Shown here in pieces: positions 55,922 through 64,000 of a stretch of DNA of 64,000 nt; the stretch's first letter is position 1, and each line of letters starts with the position of its first letter. Location: contig NZ_JAJEWP010000005.1 of NCBI RefSeq assembly GCF_020687825.1, positions 186,001 through 250,000 of the forward strand, in the 5' to 3' direction. A model generated the notes under the pieces. That model saw nothing but the letters and a program-made list of their open reading frames with translations, was not told the DNA's origin and searched no databases. Both the position numbers and the translations under genes were made by a program. Origin of the DNA: Fluctibacter halophilus (lineage in GTDB: Bacteria; Pseudomonadota; Gammaproteobacteria; Enterobacterales; Alteromonadaceae).

Positions 55922-57073
55922 ATGGCTTGGAATGAGCCTGGTGGAAATAACAACGACCCCTGGAAGAACAAAGGGGGACGGGACCAAGGTCCACCGGATT
56001 TGGACGATGTGTTCAAAAATTTATTCGGCAAGTTTGCCAAGTCCGGCGGTGGCCGGGGACCGGGTGGTGGCAAGAGCATGGGCGGTATTGGCCTGGGCTT
56101 GATTGCCGGTTTGCTGGTAGCCATCTGGGTGATCAGTGGTTTCTATACCATTCGGGAAGCAGAGCGTGGTGTGGTATTGCGCTTCGGTGAATTCAACCAA
56201 TTCGTTGAACCGGGTTTGCGCTGGAAGCCCACCTTTGTGGATGAAGTTATCCCGGTGGATGTGCAAACGGTACGTGACATGCCGTCGGCTGGCTCAATGC
56301 TGACCGAAGATGAAAACGTGGTTACCGTGGAAATGGTTGTGCAATACCGGGTTGTCGAGCCCTACAAATACACTTTCTCGGTTACTAACCCTGAGAAGAG
56401 CCTGTCTCAGGCGCTGGACAGTGCCATTCGTTACGTGGTGGGTCATTCCACCATGGACAATGTCTTGACCAGTGGCCGTGAAGTGGTGCGTCAGCAGGTG
56501 CGTGAGGAGCTGGAAGCGATTCTGGAGCCCTACGACATCGGTATTTCTATCGTCGATATGAACTTGAAAGATGCCCGTCCGCCGGAAGCAGTGAAGAGTG
56601 CCTTCGACGACGCCATTGCCGCACAGGAAGATGAAGAGCGTTATATCCGTGAAGCGGAGGCTTACGCCCGGGAAATCGAACCCCGTGCCCGTGGTCAGGT
56701 AAACCGTATGCTTGAAGAGGCCCAGGCCTATAAAGAGCGTGTCACGCTGGAAGCGCAGGGTGAAGTTGCCCGTTTTGCCGAACTGTTACCTCAGTATCAG
56801 GCCGCGCCGGAAGTGACCCGTCAGCGTATTTATCTGGAAACGATGGAAAACGTGTACAGCAATACCAGTAAGATTCTGGTCGACAACAAGGGCAGCGGTA
56901 ACATGATGTACTTGCCACTGGACAAGATCCTTGAGCGTCAGCAGAGCAACACGCCATCAGCAGCACAGCGCAATACGCTGGAAGGGCTGCGTAATGTGGA
57001 TCCTAACCCACAGAACACACCCAGCAACAATACCGGGATCCGCAGTGACCGATTCCGCAGTGGGAGGGACTAA
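55922..57073 (+). CDS. hflK: FtsH modulator HflK (SPFH protein)
   Basis: Protein of 383 aa. A Gly/Asn-rich cytoplasmic N-terminus (MAWNEPGGNNNDPWKNKGG) precedes a membrane helix (about 62-80: LGLIAGLLVAIWVISGFY) and the SPFH domain, with RGVVLRFGEFNQFVEPGLRW and QVREELEAILEPYDIGISIV. With HflC it forms the large periplasmic cage around FtsH that limits degradation of membrane proteins. hflC starts 3 nt after its stop. The ribosome site is GTGGAG. Confidence 0.97.
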   Translation: MAWNEPGGNNNDPWKNKGGRDQGPPDLDDVFKNLFGKFAKSGGGRGPGGGKSMGGIGLGLIAGLLVAIWVISGFYTIREAERGVVLRFGEFNQFVEPGLRWKPTFVDEVIPVDVQTVRDMPSAGSMLTEDENVVTVEMVVQYRVVEPYKYTFSVTNPEKSLSQALDSAIRYVVGHSTMDNVLTSGREVVRQQVREELEAILEPYDIGISIVDMNLKDARPPEAVKSAFDDAIAAQEDEERYIREAEAYAREIEPRARGQVNRMLEEAQAYKERVTLEAQGEVARFAELLPQYQAAPEVTRQRIYLETMENVYSNTSKILVDNKGSGNMMYLPLDKILERQQSNTPSAAQRNTLEGLRNVDPNPQNTPSNNTGIRSDRFRSGRD

Positions 57074-57076
57074 AGC

Positions 57077-57958
57077 ATGAAGAATTTTTCTATCGCATTG
57101 GTGATTACCCTGGCGTTGCTGGCCTTTGGCTCGATTTTCGTGGTCAAAGAAGGCAATAAGGCCATTGTCATTCAGTTTGGTAAGGTGCAGCGTGATGTGG
57201 ACACCGGACAAACCAACGTGTTCGGTCCCGGCATACACTTTAAATTGCCGTTGATTGACCGAGTGGTGGCGTTGGATGCCCGTATTCAGACCCTGGACGA
57301 TGAGCCGGACCGGTTCGTTACCTCAGAGAAAAAAGACTTGATCGTAAACTCCTACGTGAAGTGGAAGATCAAGGATTTTGCCCGTTACTACTTGTCCACC
57401 GGTGGTAACAAGTTACAAGCGGAAGCGTTGTTGAAACAAAAAGTGAATAACGGTCTGCGAAGCGAGTTTGGTGCACGTACCATTGCGCAAATCGTCTCCG
57501 GCGAGCGTTCTGCATTGATGGACGAGGCGATGAAGCAAGCTTCCGATGGTTCGGACGATCTGGGTATTGAAATCGTGGATGTGCGGGTTAAGCAAATTAA
57601 CTTGCCTCAGGAAGTCAGTAACTCCATCTTCGACCGTATGCGTGCCGAGCGTGCTGCAGTCGCCCGTGAGCACCGCTCTCAGGGTAAAGAGCAGTCTGAA
57701 ATCATCAAGGCAGAAATTGATGCCAAGGTGACGGTGATGCTGGCCGACGCAGAGCGAAATTCCCGCCGTGTGCGCGGTGAAGGGGATGCTCAGGCGGCCA
57801 AGATTTACGCTGATACCTACTCACAAAGCCCGGAGTTTTACAGCTTCCTGCGCAGCATGGATGCATACCTGAAGAGCTTCAGCAGTAAACAGGATGTGAT
57901 GATCATCGAGCCAGACTCGGATTTCTTCCGTTACATGAACAAGCGTGACGATAAGTAA
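57077..57958 (+). CDS. hflC: FtsH modulator HflC (SPFH protein)
   Basis: Protein of 293 aa. An N-terminal helix (about 4-22) is followed by the SPFH domain with EGNKAIVIQFGKVQRD, GIHFKLPLIDRVVALDARI and GIEIVDVRVKQINLP, then a coiled helical tail ending FFRYMNKRDDK. It is the partner of HflK. The operon ends here: a terminator follows 18 nt later, and neither hflD nor purA comes next. Confidence 0.97.
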   Translation: MKNFSIALVITLALLAFGSIFVVKEGNKAIVIQFGKVQRDVDTGQTNVFGPGIHFKLPLIDRVVALDARIQTLDDEPDRFVTSEKKDLIVNSYVKWKIKDFARYYLSTGGNKLQAEALLKQKVNNGLRSEFGARTIAQIVSGERSALMDEAMKQASDGSDDLGIEIVDVRVKQINLPQEVSNSIFDRMRAERAAVAREHRSQGKEQSEIIKAEIDAKVTVMLADAERNSRRVRGEGDAQAAKIYADTYSQSPEFYSFLRSMDAYLKSFSSKQDVMIIEPDSDFFRYMNKRDDK

Positions 57959-57976
57959 TCACGGCTAAGCAAACCC

Positions 57977-58001
57977 AAAAAGCGCCTGCGGGCGCTTTTT
58001 T
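57977..58001 (+). terminator. Terminator of the hfq-hflXKC run
   Basis: AAAAAGCGCC-TGCG-GGCGCTTTTT, perfect stem with a T run, 18 nt after the hflC stop. Confidence 0.92.
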
Positions 58002-58061
58002 ATTGGGAGATTGTCAATGCCAGCTACACTGTTCAAGTGCACCGTTTGAACAGAGGAAGTC

Positions 58062-59342
58062 ATGCCTGTCATCCGCGAATGTTATGCCGCCTTGCCGGAA
58101 ACGCCGGTATATCCGACCGAACAGGGAGGACGTACTCACAACAAAATCCTGATGGGCACCTGGGCCGGTGTGGTCGAAGACAATGGCGGCGAGCGGGTGA
58201 AAGTCTCGACGGCCGGCAGAGACGGCTGGGTATACAGGGATGCGCTAAAAGATCAGATGGACCTGAAAGTGTTTTTTGTCGATGTTGGTCAGGGCGATGG
58301 ATTGCTACTGGAAAGTCCCGGGTTGCGTATGTTGGTGGATGGTGGGCCGAACCAGCAGTTGTTGCGGTACCTCAAAGGCTACCAATACCGATATCTGCTC
58401 GGCAATCCAGGGTTTATTCAATTTGACCTGATGGTGGTCAGTCATTTCGACGCCGACCACTACAAGGGCCTGACGGCCGTGCTCAACGATCCTCTGTGCC
58501 GGGTCGATTCCCTCATACACAACGGTATTGCGCGATTTTCCACCCGTCGCGCCAGTCGGCCAGCGGGCCATGATACCGATCTGGGGCAGCGCCGTGATGA
58601 TCATTTGGTCACGTCGTTTTCAGACATTGATGATGCCAGGGCGTTGTTGGCTGGCGGTGGTTTGCAACGGACTTTTGAACAGTTCTTGCGCGCAGCGGTG
58701 AATGCTCATTCGGAAGGAAGGCTGGGGGCAATGCGCCGGGTCGATCACCGTACGGGTCGTCTGCTGCAACAACAGGGACTCTCCGTAGACATTCTCGGCC
58801 CGGTGACTGAAGACATTGCTGGCAGCACAGGCTTTCGTTGGCTGGGTGGCTCGTCCCACACCCGCAATGGCCACAGTGTAGTGCTCAGAGTCGACTATAA
58901 GCGCCCTGCGACTCAGGGACATACCTTGCTACTCGGTGGTGACTTAAACCATGAAGCACAAACCCTGTTGATGGCCCATTACCACCCTGACAATCCGTTC
59001 AGAGTCGACGTGTGTAAAGCCTGTCACCACGGCTCGGCGGATTTCAGTGTTGGCTTTCTACAGCAGGTGTTGCCCTATGCTACGGTGATCTCTTCTGGCG
59101 ACAATGAAAGTTATGCTCACCCCCGTGCAGAAGCCCTGGGCTGTGCCGGGCGGTATAGTCGAGGTGAGCAACCGCTGGTGTTTTCTACCGAACTGGCACG
59201 CTCGGTCAGCTCCGGTGGCGATGTGTTGTACGGGATGATCAACTGCCGTTCTGATGGTCGAACGCTCATGTTTTCCCAGATGAAGGAACGCAACAGTGGC
59301 GCCGATATCTGGGACAGCTATGTAGTGCAACGGCAGGACTAG
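58062..59342 (+). CDS. ComEC-like metallo-beta-lactamase-fold protein with SH3-like N-domain
   Basis: Soluble protein of 426 aa. The N-terminal part (about 5-60) reads as an SH3-like module (MGTWAGVVEDNGGERVKVST, then GWVYRDAL). The MBL domain starts LKVFFVDVGQGDGLLLE, as in the ComEC/Rec2 hydrolase domain. Metal ligands are in VVSHFDADHYKGL, LLLGGDLNHEA (Asp) and CHHGSADFSV (His); an insertion lies between about residues 160 and 260. No membrane part is present, so it is not a DNA channel. Stand-alone ComEC-type hydrolases are likely nucleases or phosphodiesterases. The substrate is unknown. Its end overlaps the LysR gene by 4 nt. Confidence 0.8.
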   Translation: MPVIRECYAALPETPVYPTEQGGRTHNKILMGTWAGVVEDNGGERVKVSTAGRDGWVYRDALKDQMDLKVFFVDVGQGDGLLLESPGLRMLVDGGPNQQLLRYLKGYQYRYLLGNPGFIQFDLMVVSHFDADHYKGLTAVLNDPLCRVDSLIHNGIARFSTRRASRPAGHDTDLGQRRDDHLVTSFSDIDDARALLAGGGLQRTFEQFLRAAVNAHSEGRLGAMRRVDHRTGRLLQQQGLSVDILGPVTEDIAGSTGFRWLGGSSHTRNGHSVVLRVDYKRPATQGHTLLLGGDLNHEAQTLLMAHYHPDNPFRVDVCKACHHGSADFSVGFLQQVLPYATVISSGDNESYAHPRAEALGCAGRYSRGEQPLVFSTELARSVSSGGDVLYGMINCRSDGRTLMFSQMKERNSGADIWDSYVVQRQD

Positions 59343-60163
59343 AAACTACTTACCAGGCGCGACAAGGTATCGATGGTATCTGAGCGGTGGCGGTAGGCCA
59401 GGCCGATTTGGCGGGTCTGATCCAGCTCGCTGATCGGTCGGAACACGATGTCCTGCTGGTCGGCGGCGTCCAACGGGATCGGGATATACGCGCAGCCCAG
59501 TCCTGCCCTGACCAACCCCATAGCGTATTCAATGGTGGTTATTCTTGCGCGAATATCGAGGCGGATATCCTGCCCCTGCAGCTTTTCCCACAGACTGTTC
59601 CAGCCTTCACATGGGGTGCGTTGAATAAACGGTTGATTGGCCAGTTGATCCAGACCGATGGTGGTTTGCAGCGCCAGTGGATGGCTGGCCGGGATTGCCA
59701 ACTGGTATTGCTCCTGCCACATAGGGACGAAGTGTTCCTGACCACGACACATGTTGGCACTGATGATCCGGGCATCACACTCGGCAGTGCCCGGCACCAG
59801 GGTCAATTCCATTTGATCGATGGCGGCGGTGAACTGCTTGAGTAGTGTGCTCATCCGTGCCACGCCCAACCCTTTGATCAAGCCCAGACGAAACGGGTAG
59901 CGCTGTTGCTTGTCACTGAAGATCTCACGAATGGCACTGGCCTGACTCAGTAAGCGCTGTGCCAGAGGGTACAGCTGTTGTCCCGCTTCGGTGGGCTTCA
60001 CGCCGCGGGCACTGCGCAGAAAGAGTTGCTGGGACAACTCATCTTCAAGGTGTTTTACCGACGCGCTGATCGACGGTTGGGCAATAAAACACTGCTTGGA
60101 GGCGGCGCTGAAGCTACCGGTGTCATACACCGCAACGAAGTAATGCAGGGAACGTAAATCCAT
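59339..60163 (-). CDS. LysR-family regulator, probably of gcdH
   Basis: Regulator of 274 aa. The winged helix-turn-helix (about 1-60) begins MDLRSLHYFVAVYDTGSFSA with QCFIAQPSISASVKHLEDEL. The effector domain (about 90-274) contains SANMCRGQEHFVP and RAGLGCAYIPIPL. It is divergent from gcdH, and the 126-nt gap holds a long inverted repeat. LysR regulators next to gcdH commonly respond to glutarate or glutaryl-CoA, which I infer here. It is slightly shorter than the usual 290-310 aa. Confidence 0.9.
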   Translation of the reverse strand: MDLRSLHYFVAVYDTGSFSAASKQCFIAQPSISASVKHLEDELSQQLFLRSARGVKPTEAGQQLYPLAQRLLSQASAIREIFSDKQQRYPFRLGLIKGLGVARMSTLLKQFTAAIDQMELTLVPGTAECDARIISANMCRGQEHFVPMWQEQYQLAIPASHPLALQTTIGLDQLANQPFIQRTPCEGWNSLWEKLQGQDIRLDIRARITTIEYAMGLVRAGLGCAYIPIPLDAADQQDIVFRPISELDQTRQIGLAYRHRSDTIDTLSRLVSSF

Positions 60164-60164
60164 A

Positions 60165-60219
60165 GGTAATATCTATAGCTTATAGAGTTAATTAATATTA
60201 TTCCTTTAGCTATATTACC
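60165..60219. promoter_or_regulatory. Inverted repeat, likely LysR operator
   Basis: GGTAATATCTATAGCT (60165-60180) is mirrored by AGCTATATTACC (60208-60219) with 27 nt of AT-rich DNA between. The two arms match apart from a few extra bases in the left arm. It is placed between the divergent LysR and gcdH genes, as expected for a LysR binding site. Confidence 0.55.
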
Positions 60220-60289
60220 CTTATTATCATTCTGTTAACAATTGCAGAATGCCCCGGCAAGGCGCCGGTGCTCAACAGGAGTCAGTGTC

Positions 60290-61471
60290 ATGTCCTCAAA
60301 ACCCGCTTTCAATTGGCAAGATCCCCTTAACCTCGACGGCATGTTGTCCGAAGAAGAGCGCATGGTGCGCGACAGCGCCCATCAGTTCTGTCAGGAACGT
60401 CTGATGACCCGGGTACTGAAAGCCAACCGTGACGAACATTTTGATCGGGAGATCATGAATGAGATGGGCGAGCTGGGCCTGCTGGGGGCGACCTTGCCGG
60501 AAGAGTATGGCTGTGCCGCGCTGAACCACGTGGTGTATGGCCTGATTGCCCGTGAAGTTGAGCGAGTCGACAGTGGCTATCGCAGTGCCATGAGCGTGCA
60601 GTCGTCATTGGTGATGCACCCTATCTATACCTACGGCAGCGAAGCGCAGCGACAAAAATACCTGCCCAAACTGGCCAGTGGCGAGTGGGTTGGTTGCTTT
60701 GGTCTGACCGAGCCTGACTCCGGCTCCGATCCGGCTAGCATGAGTACCCGTGCGGTGAAAACAGACGGTGGCTATCGCCTGACCGGCAATAAAATGTGGA
60801 TCACCAACTCGCCGATTGCCGATGTGTTCGTGGTGTGGGCCAAGCTGGATGGCGAGATCCGTGGCTTTGTGCTGGAAAAAGGCATGCCCGGTCTGAGTGC
60901 ACCCAAGATTGAAGGTAAATTCTCACTGCGTGCGTCGATCACCGGTGAGATCGTGATGGACAATGTGGAAGTGGGTGAAGAGCACCTGCTGCCCAATGTC
61001 AGTGGTCTGAAGGGCCCGTTCGGGTGTCTGAATAAAGCCCGTTACGGCATTGCCTGGGGCGCTTTGGGTGCGGCTGAGTTCTGCTGGCATGCTGCCCGTC
61101 AATACACCCTGGATCGCAATCAGTTCGGACGTCCTCTGGCGGCGACCCAGTTGATCCAGAAAAAGCTGGCCGACATGCAAACCGAAATCACCACGGGTCT
61201 GATGGCCTGTGTGCAGGCTGGACGCCTGATGGATGCGGGCCAATTGGCCCCCGAAGCCATTTCACTGATCAAGCGTAATTCTTGTGGCAAAGCACTGGAC
61301 ATTGCCCGCGTCGCTCGTGATATGCACGGTGGCAATGGTATCGCCGATGAATTCCACGTTATCCGCCACGTGATGAACCTCGAAGCGGTGAATACCTACG
61401 AGGGTACCCATGATGTGCATGCCTTGATCCTGGGTCGGGCACAAACCGGTTTACAGGCCTTTTCGGTGTAA
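60290..61471 (+). CDS. gcdH: Glutaryl-CoA dehydrogenase
   Basis: Acyl-CoA dehydrogenase-family flavoenzyme of 393 aa. It oxidises and decarboxylates glutaryl-CoA to crotonyl-CoA in lysine/tryptophan breakdown. GcdH-specific features: [19 protein letters not shown] with the substrate-binding Arg, [35 protein letters not shown], and the catalytic Glu in [20 protein letters not shown]. The start at 60290 has CAGGAG upstream. It begins a run with the E1 fusion and the malonyltransferase-like gene, which is not the usual catabolic setting. Confidence 0.93.
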   Translation: MSSKPAFNWQDPLNLDGMLSEEERMVRDSAHQFCQERLMTRVLKANRDEHFDREIMNEMGELGLLGATLPEEYGCAALNHVVYGLIAREVERVDSGYRSAMSVQSSLVMHPIYTYGSEAQRQKYLPKLASGEWVGCFGLTEPDSGSDPASMSTRAVKTDGGYRLTGNKMWITNSPIADVFVVWAKLDGEIRGFVLEKGMPGLSAPKIEGKFSLRASITGEIVMDNVEVGEEHLLPNVSGLKGPFGCLNKARYGIAWGALGAAEFCWHAARQYTLDRNQFGRPLAATQLIQKKLADMQTEITTGLMACVQAGRLMDAGQLAPEAISLIKRNSCGKALDIARVARDMHGGNGIADEFHVIRHVMNLEAVNTYEGTHDVHALILGRAQTGLQAFSV

Positions 61472-61563
61472 CGCGTTGCCCCGGAAAGTGATAGCGCCTG
61501 CAGCGTTTCCCCGCGCTGTGGGCGCTGCCTGTTTACTCAGCTGAAAAACCAGCAGGAGCCATC

Positions 61564-63807
61564 ATGCAAGATCGCAACGCGGTTGTTCGACAACAATTTA
61601 TCGATGCCGTCCAAGAAGGCAATTTACCCTCAGTAGATTTGCCCATGGGGCTGGCAGACACAGACCTGACGCCGGCTCAATTGGTCGACCTGTTCGAATC
61701 GCAAATCATGAGTCGTCATTTGGATTTGCGCTCCCGACAGATGCAAAAGGACGGTAACAGTTTTTACACCATTGGCAGTGCCGGGCATGAAGGCAATGCC
61801 GCCTGTGCGTTGGCTGCTCGACCCGATGATATGGCGTTTCTGCATTACCGCAGTGGGGCATTTGTGGTGCAGCGCAGCAAACAGGTTGATGGTGAAACGC
61901 CCTTGTACGACATGCTGTTGAGTTTTGCCGCTTCCAGCGAGGATCCGATATCCGGCGGTCGTCATAAAGTACTCGGCAGCAAGTCGCTGAGCATCCCGCC
62001 GCAGACCAGTACCATTGCTTCCCATTTGCCCAAGGCGGTGGGTGCGGCGTTCAGTATTGCCTTATCGCAAAAACGTAGCGGCCAGCATCCATTACCCAAA
62101 GACAGTGTGATCCTGTGTAATTTCGGCGATGCGTCTGCCAACCACTCGACCGCCCAAGGGGCGCTCAATACCGCGTGTTGGGCGGCGTTCCAATCAGTGC
62201 CTTTACCCATCGTGTTTATCTGCGAAGACAACGGCATCGGCATTTCCACCCGTACGCCGAACGGTTGGATTGCAGCCAACTTCTCCCGGCGTCCGGGCAT
62301 GACCTATGTGTCTTGTGACGGGCTTAATGTGCTGGATACCTACCGTCAGACTCAGCGGGCGCTGGACCTGGCTCGTCGTGCTCACAAGCCGGTGTTTCTG
62401 CACATGCGTACGGTCAGATTGCTCGGTCATGCCGGCTCGGATGCCGAGTTTGTGTACCGCAGTGCCGAGGACATTGCCCGCAACGAAGCCATGGATCCAT
62501 TGTTGTACACCGCCAAGCTGGTGATTGATGAGGGTCTGATGACACCAGAGCAGGTGGTGGCGCTGTATCTATCGGTAGAAGCGCGGGTCGAGCATGTCAG
62601 TCGTCAGGCCGCCGGGCGGCCACGACTGGAAACTGCCGAGCAGATCAAACACAGCATCATTCCGCCTTGCCGCGATGTGGCAGTTCCACCGGTGGCTGAC
62701 AGTGATACCCGTGCGGCATTGTTTGCCCATGAAAAGCATAACCTCAAAAAGCCCCAGCACCTGGCCAAGCTCCTGAACTGGGCAATGATGGATATTCTGG
62801 CCCAATACGATAACACCCTGGTGTTTGGTGAAGACGTGGGCAAGAAGGGCGGAGTCTACAACGTCACCGCAAAATTGTACGAGAAGTTCGGTCCGGCCCG
62901 GGTGATCAACACATTGCTCGACGAACAGGCTATCCTCGGTGCCGCCATTGGTCTGGCCCACAATGGTTTTATTCCAATGCCGGAAATTCAGTTCCTGGCT
63001 TATGTGCACAATGCTGAGGACCAGATACGCGGTGAGGCGGCAACCTTGCCGTTTTTCTCTAACGGTCAGTTTACCAACCCCATGGTGATCCGCATCGCCG
63101 GGCTGGCTTATCAGCGCGGCTTTGGTGGGCATTTCCATAACGATAATTCACTGGCGGTGTTTAGGGACATTCCCGGTATCGTGATCGCCTGTCCGTCCAA
63201 TGGTCGTGACGCGGTGCACATGTTACGCCGCTCGGTGCAACTGGCCCACCAGGAACAGCGGGTGGTGGTGTTTATCGAGCCGATAGCGCTGTACATGAAA
63301 AAGGATCTGCTCGAAGAAGGGGATAATGGCTGGTCGTTTGATTATCCGGCCCCGGATGAAGAGGGCATCGCGCTGAGCGAGTTTGGCCTCAGTGGTGAGG
63401 GCAAAGACGTGCTGATCATCAGCTACGGCAATGGTCACTATCTGAGCAGTCAGGCGGCCCACGATCTGGCCCAGCAGGGTATCCAGTGCACCCTGATGGA
63501 TTTGCGCTGGCTAGCGCCACTGGATGAAGCCGGGATTGCGGACGCGGCGCGGGGTTATTCTCACGTGCTGGTTGTGGATGAATGCCGCCGTACCGGCTCT
63601 ATCAGTGAAGCGTTGGTGACGCTGTTGCACGAACGAATTGGCGGCCAGCAGATTGCGCGGGTGACCGCGGAAGACTGTTTTATTCCGCTAGGCAGTGCGT
63701 CTTACGCCGTACTCCCCAGCCGCGAACAGATTGTTTCCGCCGCCGTGGCCCTGGTTGGCCTTGAAGGCGATGATGACGTACTCATTCAGCAGGTATCAGG
63801 ACAATGA
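61564..63807 (+). CDS. 2-oxo acid dehydrogenase E1, fused alpha and beta subunits
   Basis: Protein of 747 aa. The alpha half (about 25-345) has the ThDP-binding motif in CNFGDASANHSTAQGALNT and NGIGISTRTPNGW. The beta half (about 395-747) has LVFGEDVGKKGGVYNVTAKL, NTLLDEQAILGAAIGLAHNG and a C-terminal transketolase-like tail with DLRWLAPLD. Alpha and beta are separate genes in most BCKDH complexes, so this is a fusion. It decarboxylates a branched or similar 2-oxo acid and passes the acyl group to a lipoyl E2. No E2 or E3 is in the window. Its stop overlaps the next gene by 4 nt. Confidence 0.9.
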   Translation: MQDRNAVVRQQFIDAVQEGNLPSVDLPMGLADTDLTPAQLVDLFESQIMSRHLDLRSRQMQKDGNSFYTIGSAGHEGNAACALAARPDDMAFLHYRSGAFVVQRSKQVDGETPLYDMLLSFAASSEDPISGGRHKVLGSKSLSIPPQTSTIASHLPKAVGAAFSIALSQKRSGQHPLPKDSVILCNFGDASANHSTAQGALNTACWAAFQSVPLPIVFICEDNGIGISTRTPNGWIAANFSRRPGMTYVSCDGLNVLDTYRQTQRALDLARRAHKPVFLHMRTVRLLGHAGSDAEFVYRSAEDIARNEAMDPLLYTAKLVIDEGLMTPEQVVALYLSVEARVEHVSRQAAGRPRLETAEQIKHSIIPPCRDVAVPPVADSDTRAALFAHEKHNLKKPQHLAKLLNWAMMDILAQYDNTLVFGEDVGKKGGVYNVTAKLYEKFGPARVINTLLDEQAILGAAIGLAHNGFIPMPEIQFLAYVHNAEDQIRGEAATLPFFSNGQFTNPMVIRIAGLAYQRGFGGHFHNDNSLAVFRDIPGIVIACPSNGRDAVHMLRRSVQLAHQEQRVVVFIEPIALYMKKDLLEEGDNGWSFDYPAPDEEGIALSEFGLSGEGKDVLIISYGNGHYLSSQAAHDLAQQGIQCTLMDLRWLAPLDEAGIADAARGYSHVLVVDECRRTGSISEALVTLLHERIGGQQIARVTAEDCFIPLGSASYAVLPSREQIVSAAVALVGLEGDDDVLIQQVSGQ

Positions 63808-64000
63808 CAAGCAAACAACGTGTCGTGGTGGTGTGTCCCGGACGGGGCACCTACAACAAACCGGAACTGGGCTACCTTGGGCGCTACCACAGCGACAAAA
63901 CCGCGCTGCTCGAAACCATCGATGCTTACCGCCGGGATCAGGGCCAGCCATCGGTGGTGGAACTGGACAGCGCCGAGCGCTACAGCATGGCCACCCATAC
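63804..64000 (+). CDS. FabD-like acyltransferase (ACP S-malonyltransferase family), partial
   Basis: Only the first 65 codons are present. The start MTSKQRVVVVCPGRGTYNK has the PGxG turn at the place of the FPGQGSQ of FabD, in the variant form VCPGRGTYNKPELGYL. The catalytic GHS(x)G part lies beyond the window, so activity cannot be judged. Its ATG overlaps the E1 stop (ATGA), indicating coupling. An acyltransferase placed directly after an acyl-CoA-producing E1 suggests that the product is loaded on a carrier protein. Confidence 0.65.
   Translation, partial: MTSKQRVVVVCPGRGTYNKPELGYLGRYHSDKTALLETIDAYRRDQGQPSVVELDSAERYSMATH

Overview
The window is a stretch of gammaproteobacterial chromosome with no phage, insertion sequence or CRISPR array. 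Evidence for the class: conserved neighbourhoods (rsd / nudC-hemE; queG / nnr-tsaE-amidase-mutL-miaA-hfq-hflX-hflK-hflC; rpsF-rpsR-rplI; trmB near mutY-yggX; pmbA beside arcA) and lineage-specific proteins (ArcA, Rsd, RsmC, YggX). Three methyl-accepting chemotaxis proteins, CheX, a TonB-dependent receptor, several c-di-GMP proteins and a lone glycogen synthase suggest a motile, free-living, probably marine or aquatic heterotroph of the Alteromonadales/Oceanospirillales type. The genus cannot be fixed from the sequence alone.

Layout. 1-9.7 kb: the end of pmbA, arcA, a YfiR-like protein with a CHASE8-type histidine kinase, DUF3293, glgA, rsmC, trmB, a hydrolase, mutY and yggX. 9.7-10.24 kb: tRNA-Phe with a good promoter and terminator, followed by an odd non-coding tract of back-to-back hairpins in which the last 16 nt of the tRNA recur 180 bp downstream. 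10.24-19.6 kb: three chemoreceptors, a transporter fragment (pseudogene) in front of a fructokinase, a periplasmic binding protein and small or membrane proteins. 19.8-31.3 kb: TonB receptor, dienelactone hydrolase, SRAP protein, DUF5916 outer-membrane protein, diguanylate cyclase, SPFH/NfeD pair, M42-like peptidase and a DMT transporter. 31.4-37 kb: rpsF-rpsR-rplI, then a MOSC protein and an ECF sigma/anti-sigma/DUF4097 cassette lying between rplI and dnaB. 37-44 kb: a GGDEF-EAL receptor, an OmpA-like protein, a binding protein, YjbQ, CheX, Zur and Rsd. 44-58 kb: nudC, hemE and the queG-to-hflC housekeeping run. 58-64 kb: a ComEC-like metallo-beta-lactamase protein, then a LysR regulator divergent from gcdH, a fused 2-oxo acid dehydrogenase E1 and a malonyltransferase-like gene cut by the window end.

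Most notable: (1) a candidate small RNA on the minus strand between nudC and hemE, with its own promoter, an ARN-rich Hfq-type site, a CCUCC tract and an intrinsic terminator; (2) the hairpin tract and tRNA-tail repeat after tRNA-Phe; (3) a YfiR/CHASE8 pair whose output is a histidine kinase instead of a diguanylate cyclase; (4) an ARN-rich leader overlapping the hfq ribosome binding site; (5) the gcdH/E1/malonyltransferase cluster at the right edge. All functional statements come from reading motifs by eye; no database search was possible.
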